Source: Panonychus citri
Taxonomy: Eukaryota > Arthropoda > Arachnida > Trombidiformes > Tetranychidae
Assembly (NCBI RefSeq): GCF_014898815.1
Contig: NW_026515499.1
Span: forward strand, 1 to 64,000
Length of the DNA stretch: 64,000 bases
Direction of reading: 5' to 3'
The notes under the pieces were generated by a model. It worked only from the letters and a program-made list of their open reading frames with translations. It made no database searches and had not been told where the DNA came from. Below, piece by piece: positions 25,650 to 40,950 of this stretch. A program made the translations under genes and the position numbers. How positions within the stretch are numbered: position 1 is the first letter of the stretch; the number at the start of each line of letters is the position of its first letter.

Positions 25650-28600
25650 TTTCATCTTATATGTTGATATCGTTAGAGGAGATGATAAATTAAATTGTAA
25701 TTCGCATTTTCTTTAATTCCGATGATTTAATCTCAAGGTTATCAAAATTGAGCCCAGTGAATGATTAACAATAAATATCCGTTTTTTTTATTCATCCAAT
25801 TTGTAATTAACTTTAATTTTCTAGTTAAATTGTTGATTGTAAAATGATTATCCCCAAATTTCAATAGTCTAAAAAGCGTGAAAGTTTAATAACTATTAAC
25901 AATTGAATTTAAGCAAACATTTGATTGTTGTTGATACGTAACTTAAATTTACACAATTTACTGGCCAATTTAACAAATGATAATCATAAATCACTATCAA
26001 CAATCAATTGTAAATCATATTGTATATCAACAATCAAAGGTCATTGTGTTAAATTGTGTTCACCTTTTTTTCTGATAGTTATCAACAATAAACTGATTGT
26101 TGAAACTTTTTATATTAACTTTCTCAATCAATTTAATTCACTGATTAATTTGAAATGTTTACAATTTTTGACAGTATATTGATAATGAACATTAATCTTG
26201 CCTTTTTTTGGTATATTTATCCCATTATCATGATGATGATGAGGATGATCATGAATAATCAGTGAGATTATTATTATCCATCAGATAATCATGATTACAT
26301 TGAAAATGTTTTCTCGTCAGTTTTGTGCTGATGCGCTAAAGTAACAGTAAAATTTAATCATCATCATTTATCTTGGTTCCTTGAGATGATCTCGTTGAAT
26401 AAAAAAAATCAATGATGAATACCTGTGATATCATGAGGGAGATTTGCTCCATCCACCCTAACCTTTTATACTGAACTTTCACCAAGAGTCTTGAGTAAAT
26501 CTTTCACTAAGCCCTGAATTGAGCTCCATAAATTTTCACTTTCAACATCTTTCTCTCTCTCTCTCTTTGAGCATCTCTCACATTCTCATCATCATTTTCC
26601 ATCCTCATCACCTCCATCTCTCTTCCTCCTCCTCATCATCCATCCTCCCTCTTCCTCCTTCCTCATTTTGTCACTTAGATTCACTGAAACAGATAATCTC
26701 AACTAATAACAGCTTAACACCCAACGGATAGTAAATGATTTTCTTGTTCATTTTTGTTTTTCTATTTTAGTTTTCCAATGTTTTCAGTTGCAATCATGGA
26801 AAAAATCAATGTCACCATGAATCAGGAAACGCTTCTCTAAACAACATTGAAGATACAATTTATTTCCGTTTCCCCTTCATCTTCATCAAGTATCATCATC
26901 ATCAAAAACTTACATTTTAATATCAACAACAATTTATTATCCAATGTAAATAAAAAACGATTAACAATTGAATACATCAACTATTCATTGATTTGAATAA
27001 ACTAATTGTTATAACAATTAATTGTATATCAATGTGTAGGTTGATTAATTGTTAATTGTGATTATATAGTGAGATAAATTCATACCCTTCATCTTATCAT
27101 TATATTTGTATGGTGATAAAGATTTAGTTAATTGTAATTAAGAGGATACATTTTAGACTTTGATTGAATTAACCTTATAAATCGTGAATATCGTTAAATA
27201 ATGAAAATGTTAATTGTGATAATTTAACCATAAATGGTAATTTACTTTTATAAACATTTTAATTACTTTCTTACAAGTTTGATGATGATGATGATGATAC
27301 AAATCAACAACAACAATCAAATTAAATACACATTTAAATGATTAACCATTGACCATTAACCGATTATGATTAAATTTAATTGTTATCATTAACATTATCT
27401 AATAGCCCGTTAGTTAATATGTATCATTGTTTATCATTATATTGGTTAGTTAATAGTTAGTTAATTTTGATTGCGTGCAAACGTCAATCCTAATCAACTA
27501 ACGTAATCTTCAAGTGATTTACATGATTACAGGTTAGTTTGTTAATCATAATCAAATGAATATCTGAAAATGGTTAATAAAATTAATCAGTTAGAATATA
27601 TTTCCCCTTAATATTTTATTAAATAGTGATTACAATCTGAATTAATGTATTTAATTAGATCAATTAAGATAATGAGTTGGGTGTTTGAAAATTAACCAAT
27701 AATCATGATGTTAATTATAATTATGATTAAACAAACACGGCTAGAAAATAATATAAATAGTTAATTGTAATCACGAATCAACAGTAACAATCAAAAGTGT
27801 GTATGTGTGTGTGTGTCTTTCAATTGAAAGAAGAAAAAAAAATTTCAATTTCTATCAACAATTAAGATTAACAGAGGAAATTAAACTGAATCAATGGTAT
27901 CATTTGATTGTAATGATTAAGACAATCAAGTGGGTGATTCAATTGTTACATACTCATGATTTACAATTGAATTAAAAGTTTTTCTTTTTCATTTGATTGT
28001 TGAAAAAAATGATTAACCTACTCTTTGGTTGTGATCATGACTCTTGATCAGTGTTACAATTAATTAATTGTTGATTCTTACTCAATGAAACCACAAACAT
28101 GACTCAATAATTAACAGGTTGAGACATGTCAACCTTGTTAAAGGTGATGATGAGGATGAGGATGGAGATAAGGATGAGGATGAGGATGATAAAAGGGTAA
28201 ATGATAATCTGAAAGTGAGATTAAGGTGTGGTCAGTACTTAGCATCTTTTGACCATTCACTTTTTTTTTCATCATCTTTCATATTAATTATCTTGCTGAT
28301 GATGATAATTTGATTGTCTGAAGTTGTTTTTTTTTTGGGTTCATTGATAACTTTTAATGTTTAATTGTTGATGATGATTAAGCTAATCAATAATTAGCTT
28401 ACAAATGATTTTTATTTAACTGACTGTAGGGTGGTGACCAGTGGTAGTGGCGGTGGACTTGAGGATTTTGTGTTACCGCGCCCATTTAATTGATCATCAA
28501 GATAACAGATCTTAGCAATCAAATTGATTTAGTTTGAGTTAATTAAAGTCTTTCTCGTTGATTACATTTATATATAAACACAAGTAATTAAATAATCAAA

Positions 28601-31600
28601 AGGTTTTTGATGATTATAAACCAAGAGGAATGATTTTAATGATTAGAAAAATATTGCAAATTAAATCAAACAAACAAAAAAAAGGGGCAAAGTTGTTAAT
28701 AAATAATTTAGGCTCAAGCAATTAACCCTCGAGCAATTTAAAACTTGATATAATTAATTTACATTGGGCTATTGAAAAGAGATTGGAAATTGAAAAAGTA
28801 AAAGTTAATCATTAAGGATGCGAAGAGGTTAAGATTAAGTTAGTTAAGATCAATGAATTAATATGATCAATCAAATTGGTAATCAATTCACATAAATTAT
28901 CATGATCAAAACAAAAACAATAGGAGGTTGAGACTCATTGAACAATCAGTAAATTGTTGTTCTACTAGAACTAAATTAACACGGGATTAGGTGTTAAAGA
29001 CTAAGGAGTTGTAATGGAAGAGCAAAAAAAAACAATTAATCTAAAGGTAAGAGAAAAAGGTAATTTTTTTGTTGCCCAATTTTCAAAGTGAAAAGAAAAT
29101 AAATCAATTTTTACCTGGATAAAGATGTTACCTGAATGGAGTTTACATCAAACAAATTGGATGATGTCCATGGATGAGGATGGAGATGAGGATGAGGATG
29201 ATTCGTGATCATCCTCCAGGTTAATGTAAAGGTAACCAAAACCAGGTAACATGCTGAGCCAACACACACACACAGGGATAAGATCATCATCATCATCACC
29301 ATCAAGGTAACATCAACATACCTTTTTTGTTTTGTTTTTGTACAAAGGATGAAGAGGCAAGATGAGATTTTGTGTTTCTTTTTTCACTGATTGAATTAGA
29401 TCTCATGATAATAATAATATAACAATCATAATAATAGAAACTAATTACGATTTAACTACAAACACCTCTCTCTCTCTCTCTCTATGTAGTTAAAATGATC
29501 CGCCAGGTAACTAAATGAAAAGCCTAATGAACAATATAAAGGAAAAGTTAATTAACTGGAGGCTCTCAAAGTTCATTATCAACAAATCATTGCCACTTTG
29601 TTGTAACGACTTAATTAAAATCAGTGTATCCCAATCAGTAAAAAATTTGTGAGTACAAAAATTTTACAACAATTTACTAATTTACTTTTCTTACAATCTA
29701 ATTGATTGTTGAGACTGAATTTGGGATGAAAGTTATGATGATGATGGTGAAGATGATACACACCAAGATATTATTATCATTACATTTGAATTGTAATTTC
29801 ACGGACCAGAAAATTTTATCATCATCTCATCTTCTCATAATCATAATCTTCATCTTGAACCACCAATGGATTATATTATATCATCATTCAGATGATTGGA
29901 TGAAAAGGTGGAAAAAAATTCTATTCCAACCAATCAAATTTTCCCAGAGAATTGAAAACTTTTCACCAAAAAAAAAACAACAACAACAAAGTTCTGAGAT
30001 TCAAGAGAGAGAGTTGAAAAAGTTCTGGAATATGAATATTATTATTATCACACATTTCATATGCAATATGTGACATATATATTTAATATATTATATATAG
30101 TCACCATGATTATTATGATAATAATGGTTGATTATTATTATTAAATCAGGAAGCAACAATAGTAACACAGAGTAAAAAAAAAACTGATGTCAACATTTTG
30201 ACAGTAACTGTTTCATTCATGAGTTTGGTTATTGATGTGAATATAAATGGTTACTTTATGAGCAATAATACAATTTGACTTTTGATATGCTTCTGATTAT
30301 ATTCAAATACACAAGCAAAGAGAGAGAAAGAGAGAGACATTTAATTCACAGAGTGATGATAATCATACAATATCAATGATGCTCATCTTCATCCCTCATC
30401 TTCATCATCAATTGTTGTATTACTTTTGTTTTGATAACCATTTTTTTTTGTTGGCTGGTTGTTGCCATTTGATTTGCTGTTTATTTCATTATCTCATGGG
30501 AGTAACTTTGACTTTACAATAATCAACTGTTGTTGTCTTTCACTCATCATCTTCATCTTCATCCTCATCTCCATCCTCATCTTCTTGCTGATAATATTTC
30601 TCTATGCCTTGATTATCAACATATCATTTTCATCCTGATCAATTTACATATTTGATAACCTTGATTCCATTCATTTGATCCTATTGTTTATCTTCATGTT
30701 TATATTATAATATTGGTTTATATTAATTACTATTGGAACGAAACTTTTTTTTTATCATTAAAACTTGCCTATTCTCAGATCAAATTAAACAATTGTATTA
30801 ATTGTAGTCACAATTTTTATTAGCAGTTAATTGACTCTAATAATATAATTAACTGTTTCATTCGTGTAAAATTGTGTTATCATTAATTTAACAGTGATTA
30901 TAATGATAATAATATAAAACCAGGAAGTAAATTGTGATTGTGAAAGTTTTTGTTTTTCTCATTACATTTAGATTATCATATTGTACTAGTATTTGTTATA
31001 TAAATTATTCAATGATATCAATTGTAATCTAATCAATGGTAAGGTGTCCATAAGGTAAATGATTAAGTATTATATGTATGATAACAATTAGGATTAAAGT
31101 TAAATCCAATTGAGATTGAATGTCAAAAGTTGTTAAGTCTAAAATGGAGATGAGGATAAATATCAACAGTTACTTGATTATTTTTTGATGGATGGGGTGG
31201 AGATGGAGGTTGGAAAATCATTCAATCAACTGAATTGAAACTGGAACCATGAAGAAAAGGCCGAGTAACTTTCACTTTACCATGACAATGATTAAAGCCC
31301 ATTGGAATTAGCTATCTCTCTGGAGGGTGGAAATATAATCAAGAATCACCGGTGGGTCTTTTTTTTTTGCTGTTGTTGTTACATTTTGACGGGTTTGGAG
31401 GTATCAACATGTCCCTATGTAGATATTATCATTTGGCCTCGTTCAAGTGTCACCATTGGTGCCATCAAATGTCAATCGCATCAATAAACTTGACAAAAAG
31501 GATGATGAGGGGATAACAATCATTCAAAGTGATCATCTTCATCTTCATCTTCATCTTCATCATCATTGTTACTGTTGTTGTAATAATTAATTTGTGAAGC

Positions 31601-34600
31601 CACAGAAAGAAAAAAAAATCCGAATCAATCAAGATTTTGATTAAAAAAACCTCAATCTAATCAAAAGGTTGACAAGGTGAAACCATTGTCATAATAATCA
31701 AATTCATTGATCAGTTTAATTGCAGATTTTATAATCAATTGAGTGTCTTGTTGATCGTTCCTGTGATCATCATGATTTTGTCAACATTTAACTTGATTAA
31801 TTACAATTAACTGTTGGCTTTTGTAGTCACTTACAATTTTATGGGAAATTTGGAAACAAATTTCACCAATTAGATTGATTTAGTTTTAGGTTTAATTTTT
31901 ATATAATGAAAATAGATTATCACCAATTAACTTTCATTAAATAGCAACAATTTAACCCTCATGATAAACCATTTAATCTGATTTGATATATATTTAATAG
32001 TAAACGTGTTGATTATAATGATTAGATTGTTAAATTGTTGAAAGAGTTAGTTAAATATTGGATAGGTTAATGATGTCGTTAATTAAGAGGTACAAGTAAT
32101 TAATCACAATTGGAATATAAATTAACTATTATAGCAAAGAAAAAGATAAAGAAACAATTTGATTGAGAAATTTATTTCATAAAAAAGTTCTGAATACGTT
32201 ACCATAGTTACGAATACTTTTCCGATAGTAATTCTGTCTGTCTCTCTTTTTATTGTTAATTCATTTTTAATTATTTTCGCTGATACAATTAACGAACCGG
32301 AAGTTTAATAAGTATAATAAGTAACAATCAACTTGTAACAGAAATTAATAACAATTAAACTGTTAACATTTTCTCAGAATGATAATAATGATAAATTATC
32401 TAGAAAACAATTAAGGGAGATGATTAAAAAACGAAGAATACAAAATATATTGAAAATGATTAAATTGCTGTTTGATTGTCCAGTTAATCATTTCACTTCC
32501 TATAAAACTAAATGATACAGATTCCTAATTGTTGATGAAATGTTATTTGATTCGTTGATTGTGATCGTCATTAATTACAATTTGTTGATTATGATTTTAT
32601 CGCTTCAATGAACATATGATTACCTGGTAAACTGTTTTTACCTTTGATTTTGGTTGAAAAAAAAGATGATTAATCCAATTTCATCTCTTTATCCTTAATC
32701 TTTATCCTTCATCATCATCATCATCATCATCATCATCTTAATCATCAAGCTGGAAATACCTTTCAATCATTCAACTATAACCCAACAATCAACAGCTATT
32801 AATAACAATCAAAAACGTTAAATTGTCGGCATTCAATGAAAATGTTACCAAACATTTTCTTAACCTAATCAACACTTTTCTTGATTAACAATTTACTACT
32901 GAATTCTCGTTGATTGTTGATTGTTGTATATCTTGTGTCTTAATCATTAAATCATTGATTGTGAACAATTTACTTAACTACAACTTTTTTTTTCACCACA
33001 AGTTCAAAGAGGATTTGTAACAATTGAAAAGTATTGATATTTATAGTTATTGATGAGTATGAAAAGATTGATTAACAGAAAATCAAATCTAATCAACTGC
33101 TACTACTAATCTAATTTGTCCACAATTAGTGATCCCAATTGTGATGATTAAAAAAAATCTAATGGTAACTAATCAATTGCCAATCAATCAAGCGGCAATC
33201 AAAGTCTAAGGAAACTTTTTTTTTTGCTGTAGATTTGATCATCTAAACAATGTGAATATGATTTAATTGACTAGGAAATTAATCACTGATTGTAAATCAC
33301 TATCACAATTTAGTGAGTTTAGTGTTTTAATTGATTGATTGTTGGTGAAGTTATTTAAATACTTTCGTTAATTGTCAAACAGGAGGGACACAATTAGCTA
33401 ATAGTAATCAGGTTCTTGTTTACTTTTCCATACAAATATAAATTATGAATATAATCTGCTGTCAACACCCAACCTTTATCATGATTATGTTGATGATAAA
33501 GATGATAATCATCACCATCATCATCATCATAATTAACCAAGATAACAATTTAGCTAGAAAAACAAACAAGAGTTACAATTAACTTGCGATAATTGAACAT
33601 TTAATAATCAAGACAAGAGGCACCTTAACATTATTATTTGATTATCAATTATCTGTGAGTTTATTTGTTGTTTATTTCATCATAATTATAACCAACATGA
33701 TCATCTTCATCCTCTTGGTACGCCCAGCACGCGTTTATTGTTATATTATTACAACGTTAATATGTTCTTGAACCTTTTGGCTTTTGTAGTGCCTGAGGCA
33801 TAATAACAAGCACCTTCAAGAAAATGCATCGCCCTTAAATCAGTTGAGAAAATAATAATAAGAGTAACAATGAATTAACAACAATTACAATTTAATTTTG
33901 AGCCATTTAATTTACAATGATTGGATTTAGATACAAGGATGATGATGATCATCATCATGAGTTGGTGATGATAACTTAAAGGTGAAGTTAAGTGTTGGTA
34001 ACATGAATTATCATTATTCTTGAATTAATCTTCAAGGATTCTCATGAAAAAGAAAGTGAAATTTTCAGAATTATCTTCATCATTATCATCTCTCTCTCTC
34101 TCTCATCTTCATCATGATCAGGGTGATGATAATCAAAACCAATTATGACAATCACACCCTGAAAGTTGAAGTGTTTCCCAAAATGTTTACCTTTACAATT
34201 GCTTGGGAGTGTTTAAGATTATCATCATCATCATTATAATATAATTAAGATTGTTAACTAATCATCAACAGTGTAATTAAATAATAATAGAAATGATAAT
34301 GAAACAATCGTAATTTAGAAAACAATTAAAATGTAATCATTTGAATTCCTGGTTAAACTGAACATTTCAATAGAAAAATAATTGATTCTGAAATATTAAA
34401 TTTTACCTCTTCAAAATTGTAAATTGTAAACAATTTGTTCAAATTAAATCATCAATCAATTGGCTGATTAGCGATTGAATTTGAAAACCATATAATCAAC
34501 AACTGTCAACAAACAAAACTGAATTAAATAGACAGATAAATTATAACACTACAATCAAAATGATAACAATTTAAATATACAATTTAACTAATGGATGAAA

Positions 34601-37600
34601 TAAAATATTGTCATAATTTAGTTGAAAATTATCATTAAATTGCTATCGAAACCTATTATTAACTAAATTTTAAATTGTTACAATGAATGAATGAGCTTCT
34701 GTATTATTTAACTAGATAATTATATGTATCATTTGATGATGACGATGATGATGAAAAGGAAGACAAGAAAGAGGAAGATGAAAAGTCTCTTACTTTTTTT
34801 TCCCGCGCTTGTTGTTGACAAGGAATCGCTGTTAAATTAAATTGTTAATGATTAAGCGTTAAATTGCCTCATCACTTTACACACACACACAACAATTTAC
34901 CTTAGCTGATGAATAGTCTAACAATCAAGTTAATTGTTAAGACAAATTTAAAGATAAATAATATAAAAATCTAACTTTCAAGTTTATGTTGAAAAGTTTT
35001 TGTTTACAATCATTTGGCCTTAATTGTTATCATTTGTTAGTAGTTTAATGAATGATTAGTAATTAAAAGTAGTAGAAATTTAAATTTAGTTATGATGATA
35101 CCTGTTAAAATATATATTAAGGTGTCTTTGATTGTTAATTGTGTCCCTTCAATTGTGTTATTTGTTTTTCCTGGTTAACAATTAATTGTTGACATTGAAA
35201 CCATTAATTATTTAACTTTGTTTCTTTACAATTTATAATTATAATTGTTAAACTGGTTAAATGATTATGGTTAATGTACCTTAAACTGATAATTGTCTAG
35301 TTAGTTAATGGTGGAAGATGATTTTTAATTTTCACTCAACAACAATTTAGTAATTAACAGTAGAAATTGATATCACAATTACGAGGGTTTGTCTCTTGTT
35401 AATTGTTGACTTTAGGCTTTTAATTGTAGACCTGATTGTCAGTTAACTTGATTGTGTTATTAGATCAGATCATTAGGTAATTTAATTGTTACCTGTTTCT
35501 TTTATATTAGACAAATGGTAATGATAGAAATTTGTTTTCTTCAAATTTTCCGGACAAACAATTAACTTTTAATTGTGAGTCTTTGACTTCAACAATTAAC
35601 TGAAAAAAAAAGTTTCTATTTAATATTAATGAAAATTGATAATCAAATTTAGATCAACTAATCATCATGATTATTAATAGTATATCTGTTAACTAATCAC
35701 TTTGAATAATTAACTATTTAATTTTAGTTGAATCTTTTTTTTTTTCTTGACTTGTTTGTTAATTTCATCTCATGTTAATTTGATTGTTGTAGTTACAATT
35801 AGATTAACAATGATTAGATTTAAGTTAAAATGTTTGAATGAATGATTAACATGGGAAAAGATTGAATTATTTTTTGGTTTCAGTTTTGATTATGATTTAG
35901 TGATTATAATGATAATAATTAATTCTAGTATTTGTATTATTATTATTATCATCATCATCGTGTTCAATGAATGCCACAAATGATGATTGAGTGATTAAGC
36001 TCATTACCAAGTCAATTAGATTGATATTATTAACTTTCAAGTGAATTAATATTATGAAAGATTGTGATTGTTGTTTGTTGACAGCAATTAGTTGAATATA
36101 ATCAACTTGATTGCTGTTTAGTGTGTGAATAGGTGGGTGGGTGATTAACAAAACTGGTGAGACCTCCGAGTTGATGATATGTTGAGATAATCAAGAAATT
36201 GTTGTACAAGATAATTGTCAAATTAACCATTGAATTATTATAAAACACTCAAAGTTTTATAATGGATTACCTTTGATGGAGGTGGCCACACATTTACATG
36301 TAACAATTACAATTGTTGATTTAATTCAACAACATTAAATCATGTAAATTATTGTTAATTAAAATGTAAATGATGAATATTAAACTGTTTCCCATTAAGT
36401 ATTCATATAATAATATAAAAATCTAATGTCATCTTCAAGTTGTTTATATTGTTAATATGAAGGCTTTTCAATTAGATAATTGTTCTGGTGAATAAATAAT
36501 GGAATCAGTGTTAATATTAATCAATAGCAATCGTAAATCAGAATTGGTATCAAATTGCAAATCTAATTTTCCCTGTGAATGTGGTCAAGTAATCAAACTA
36601 GTCGAAAATGTAAACATTTCAATTGAAAATAATTTTCCTTTGGTAATTGTATTAGTTAATTGTGTTTGTGTCTGTCTATGTGTGTATGTGTGTGTACGGA
36701 TGTTGATTGAATTGACCAGTTAATCAAATAATTATCCACAGTTTGGATTTATATTAAATTGTTCCTCCTTCTTTTCATTGAATCTCCACCTTGTTCTCCT
36801 CCTTTCGTTTACAATTCATTTTTGATGCATGATTATTGATTAACAGTAAATTGTTATTTTCCACTTTCCAAACATTTTGATTGAGCAATTTTCCTTTGGG
36901 CTATGTGATGTTGTTATAAATTTACCGTAAATTCTGATGTGTGTGGTGAGTGTTGATTACAGCAGCTTCTCCTCCTTGTCCAAGCTAAATTAAGATGGAG
37001 ATAAGAAAATCAAGAGAGAGAGAGAGAGAGAGAGAGTTAATTAGTATATTGGTTAACTTGTTGATGAGAAAGTTGATTTACTTACAAAATGGAGGAAAAT
37101 GAAAATGTGTTTGCAGAACAAAAATTATACACAAGAGAACAGAATGAAAAGAGAAAAGAAAATGAGGGAAAATGATTCACGATGAGAGAGAGAGAGAGAG
37201 AGAGAGACAAAAGGTGTTAACCATTGAGAGAGAATAGAAAACCAAAAAATGATAATAAAAATCATGTTAAGGGTTAACATTAGTTGATTGATGGGCTTGA
37301 GTTTCTCTCTCATTCACACACCATATCTTTAGAGTGTAATAATTCATATGAAAATAGGAGGTTCACCGGAGGTTTATAATCATCATCATGATAATCAGGG
37401 TAAACAATTTGACAAGATTAACCAATTGTTTAAGTTAACACTTCTTTTTGTTTTAGAAAAAAAGAAGACGCAACAAATATAGGAAACGTGAAAATCTCTC
37501 GAGGTTAATAATCAATCTAAACAAATGGTAATTATTGACAATTAAGGTGGAAAATTATTTTTGGAAAGTTGCAGAATCAACAATTGAAGAAAAAAACTTT

Positions 37601-38385
37601 CAGTTAATCAAATAAATTAAACAAATCAAAATAATTAACGATCATCATTAAAATGAGAGAATAACAAAAGTTTCAATTTGAAGCGTAACGGAAAATGTTA
37701 ATTGTAATGATATCAATGGTAGAATCGTAATTATTTTGATTGAAATTGTTTGTTTTTGATTCTCTGATGAAAGACAAAAACAATAATTGTGTTAATGAAT
37801 GAATGAGTATAGATAATTATGAATGGGAGACACTTGGATAAGGTGAATGAATAAGAGGATTGTAAAGGTAACCAGGTAACAATTAGTACGAGAGAGAGAG
37901 AGAGAGATGATAAAAGTGAGAATATACCTGTAGATGGGGAAGAAGTTGATGTAATTAATTAACTGGAAATTTGCAAGTCAGTTTGCGTCCCAATCTCTTG
38001 TTATTTGCTTGTCCTGTTTGTAGATTATTAATTGTCCTTTACGATGGTTTTTAATCGGTAACAATTTTCTTGGTTCTCCTTTTTGTTTTTCCTTTTCTGC
38101 TTGTTAAACATTTTCTCCTTTATGATGATTATTAATAACAGGCGAAGAAAGAAAATGAATTAACCAACATAATCAATTTGTATTCTAAGCAATCATCGGC
38201 AAAAGACCAAATCATCATAATTGTTGTTTCCTTGACTTTCGCCCCAACCCAAGGAAAGACTATCATTATAATCAATCCACCTTAAGGCTTTTTTACCTTT
38301 TCTCATCTTTTACTATCTGAGTTTCTTTCTTTTTTTCTCCTTGATTACTTGGGCTTCTCATCCTCATCATCACATCGCCTCTCTT

Positions 38386-38421
<36 letters not shown>

Positions 38422-38795
38422 ATCATCTCTGAAAAAAAACTTAACGAAAAAAAAAGTTTCTTGATCTTCTTCAATCTCCTTGTTTCTTAATCATCGCCAG
38501 TTAACATCGTTGATATGTCCTAAGGAATTAATAATGGAATCGTCATCAAAATCATCTGAAGGTTCATTCATCATTTTCATCTTTGGCTTCCTTAGAGTCT
38601 CCATCTTTTTTATATTAATGTCTCTCTTTCATCAACATCTACTGGACAATTATTATGATTAACAAATAGATTTAGTTTTAAAGATGATCAAGATTAAATC
38701 AATGGTATTTAAAGGGTATCAACAGTAATGATTAATTCAACAAGAGATTCGATGAGATCTGCTTGTTCAATTGATTGATTAATATTCGATTCGAT
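25650..38795. other. Gene desert, 13 kb
   Basis: Almost wholly AT-rich spacer with microsatellites: TCA array 32709-32737, GA arrays at about 37013-37036, 37180-37205 and 38383-38420, and a TG-rich tract at about 36661-36695. Two short patches, 31300-31490 and 33715-33835, have more balanced composition and could be conserved noncoding elements or old insertions. I could not identify them. Confidence 0.65.
32709..32737. repeat. (TCA)n microsatellite
   Basis: About ten perfect TCA units, the same triplet that dominates the Ser/His-rich coding tracts of the unc-4 exon. Confidence 0.95.
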
Positions 38796-40950
38796 TTAAC
38801 AACGTTCGAAAACTTTGTACAGTTCATTTGTAGATGTGATTAGTGTGAATAAATCAGCAAATTCTGATGATGGTTTAAGATATGATTTGATTTTAGGATA
38901 AAGAATTGATTTAACTGTTTTAACCCAATCTTCATGATTTTCATGATCAAGGTAAGAGGCTTGATAGAGTTTAGCTAATGCAGAACCAAAAGTTTGGAAA
39001 CAAAGTTGCTCAGATTTCCAATCAACATGATGAACCAAATCATTGATAAATCTTGGTAAATTCAATGGATTAGGATGATAACCATTAAGTAAGACAGGTA
39101 ATGTATTGATTAACCCTTCAGGTTTAATTTCGATACTGAAATAATCATCGATCATATTTCGTACGTGCCGTCGGGTCAATTTGGCCAGAACATAATCAGA
39201 ACTTGTTGATTCGTTGGTTCGACTTGGTTCATACATTTCGTATAATTTACCAATATCTTCAGGTTCAGTTAATTCCAATACACCAAAGTTACCAAAATCT
39301 TGAAGATAAATTTGATAGAAAAGATGAAAAGATAATTTCTCGATATCGGTGACAAATAATTTTGTCTCGTGTTGAATTGCGATAATATTTCCCGAAATTA
39401 CACCAACGAAACATGATTCTCTTAGCAATCGATTAAGTTCAGTGTCACATTGATTGATAACTTCTTTCCTAAGTTCTTTAACACTGTCAAGTTTAATTTC
39501 TCGACTGATCATATTTTCTCCCGATGGTAAACATAATTGATTCCGTTGCCAAATTTCATGGAGAGTTTGATTTCTGGTATCGGTTCGAACCTTTTGAGAT
39601 GGATAAACTTTGGGCGTCGATTGGCTTGATGTTAAACTACCAATAGTTGTATTTAGCTTATTTGATGATGAGCTGGTTGATTGTTGAGTTATGGTTAATT
39701 TGGGTTGAGAAAATGTTGTATTAATTACTCGGGTTGTTGTCGAGGTGGAAAGTTTACTCTCAATGGAATCTTTGATTTCGCCCAGAATATGCTCTTCATA
39801 CAAGAATCGAACCTCATTTTTACTTGGATGTACATTTACGTCCAAATTTGATGGACTCAATTTTAAACTGAGATAAACAAACGGGTGAGATCCTTTGATT
39901 AGAAAATTTGAGTAAATTACTTCAATTGACTTTTTAAGAGGAGCACAATCAACCAAACGATCGTTAATGAACAGGATAAAGATCATCTTTTTCAGCGAAT
40001 GGTTAATTTGACTTATGAAACCGGTACAAGTGAAAATATCTCGAGACGAAGTGGCCATGATTGGGGTAACATTGGCGGCGATATCTTTACCATATAGAAG
40101 GCGAATATTGTCAATTGTTTGAGAATCGATCATTGTTTGTACATCACAAACTCTGGATTCTTCTTTTTCAAGGACAAAGGAAACAAAATTTGAACAATGA
40201 ACAGCATATTTAGAAATTAGATCAACTATTGCGTTGTACTCTTCATTTGGAGGTTTAAGAGACTTTCGCCTTAATGGCATATTAAAGAATAGCTGATTAA
40301 TGGTTACAGTGGTTCCTGGATTGGCTGCCATTGCAATTGGTTCATTTGTTTCCACATTTCCTTCAACTATACAAACTTTGTAACCACAGACACTACTCTT
40401 TACTCTTGAGATTATTGTCAATTGGGATGCATCGGCCATAGATGATAAAGCTTCACCTCGGAATCCATAGGTTGTCAATTTGGTGATGTCATCAAATGTT
40501 GACAATTTGGATGTTGTGTGTTTCTGGAAAGCTATCATCAGATCATCTTTCTAAAAGGGTAAATTAACAAAATTTCGATACAATTAATGATAGAATATAA
40601 ATATAGAAAATAAAGCGAAAACAATCACAGTTCAAGTGTAACATTTTCTTACTTCCATCATCAACTAACCGATATACCGATTCCATTATCTTGAACTTGG
40701 ATGGTGTCTCTTCCTCCTCCTTTAATTTTCACAATGATATGAGTTGATTTAGCATCCAAACTATATAAATATGTCAATGAAATTAGAATTTTGACAAAAA
40801 AAAAGAGTTAAAATATGAAGAGAAGTTTAAAAACATAACTTACCTATTCTCAATTAGCTCTTTAACTGCATTGAAAGGTCGGACAATCACTTCACCGGCT
40901 TTGATTTTACGAATCACATCCTCTGGAAGTCTTTGAATACAAGAAGACAT
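38796..40950 (-). CDS. Mlh1: DNA mismatch repair protein MLH1 (three exons)
   Basis: A complete gene of the MutL family, MLH1 branch: the common subunit of MutL-alpha and related heterodimers in nuclear mismatch repair and meiotic crossing-over. Exons, read leftward, are 40950-40844, 40760-40670 and 40550-38796. Introns of 83 and 119 bp have GT/AG borders, and the joined frame gives 650 residues (human MLH1: 756). GHKL ATPase motifs are intact: E31-x-x-x-N35 in ELIENSLDAKST, DNGIGIS at 60-66 and TYGFRGEAL at 93-101. A second MutL domain follows, with NVHPSKNEV, and a short Ser/Thr-rich linker explains the smaller size. The protein ends in FERC, the MLH1 signature C-terminus. The start was chosen because exon 1 opens with MSSCIQRLPEDVIRKIKAGEV, matching the family N-terminus. 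No frame breaks are present. Confidence 0.97.

Noticed and set aside
33715..33835. Short GC-richer patch in the desert
   Set aside because: No coding, tRNA or repeat structure could be identified.
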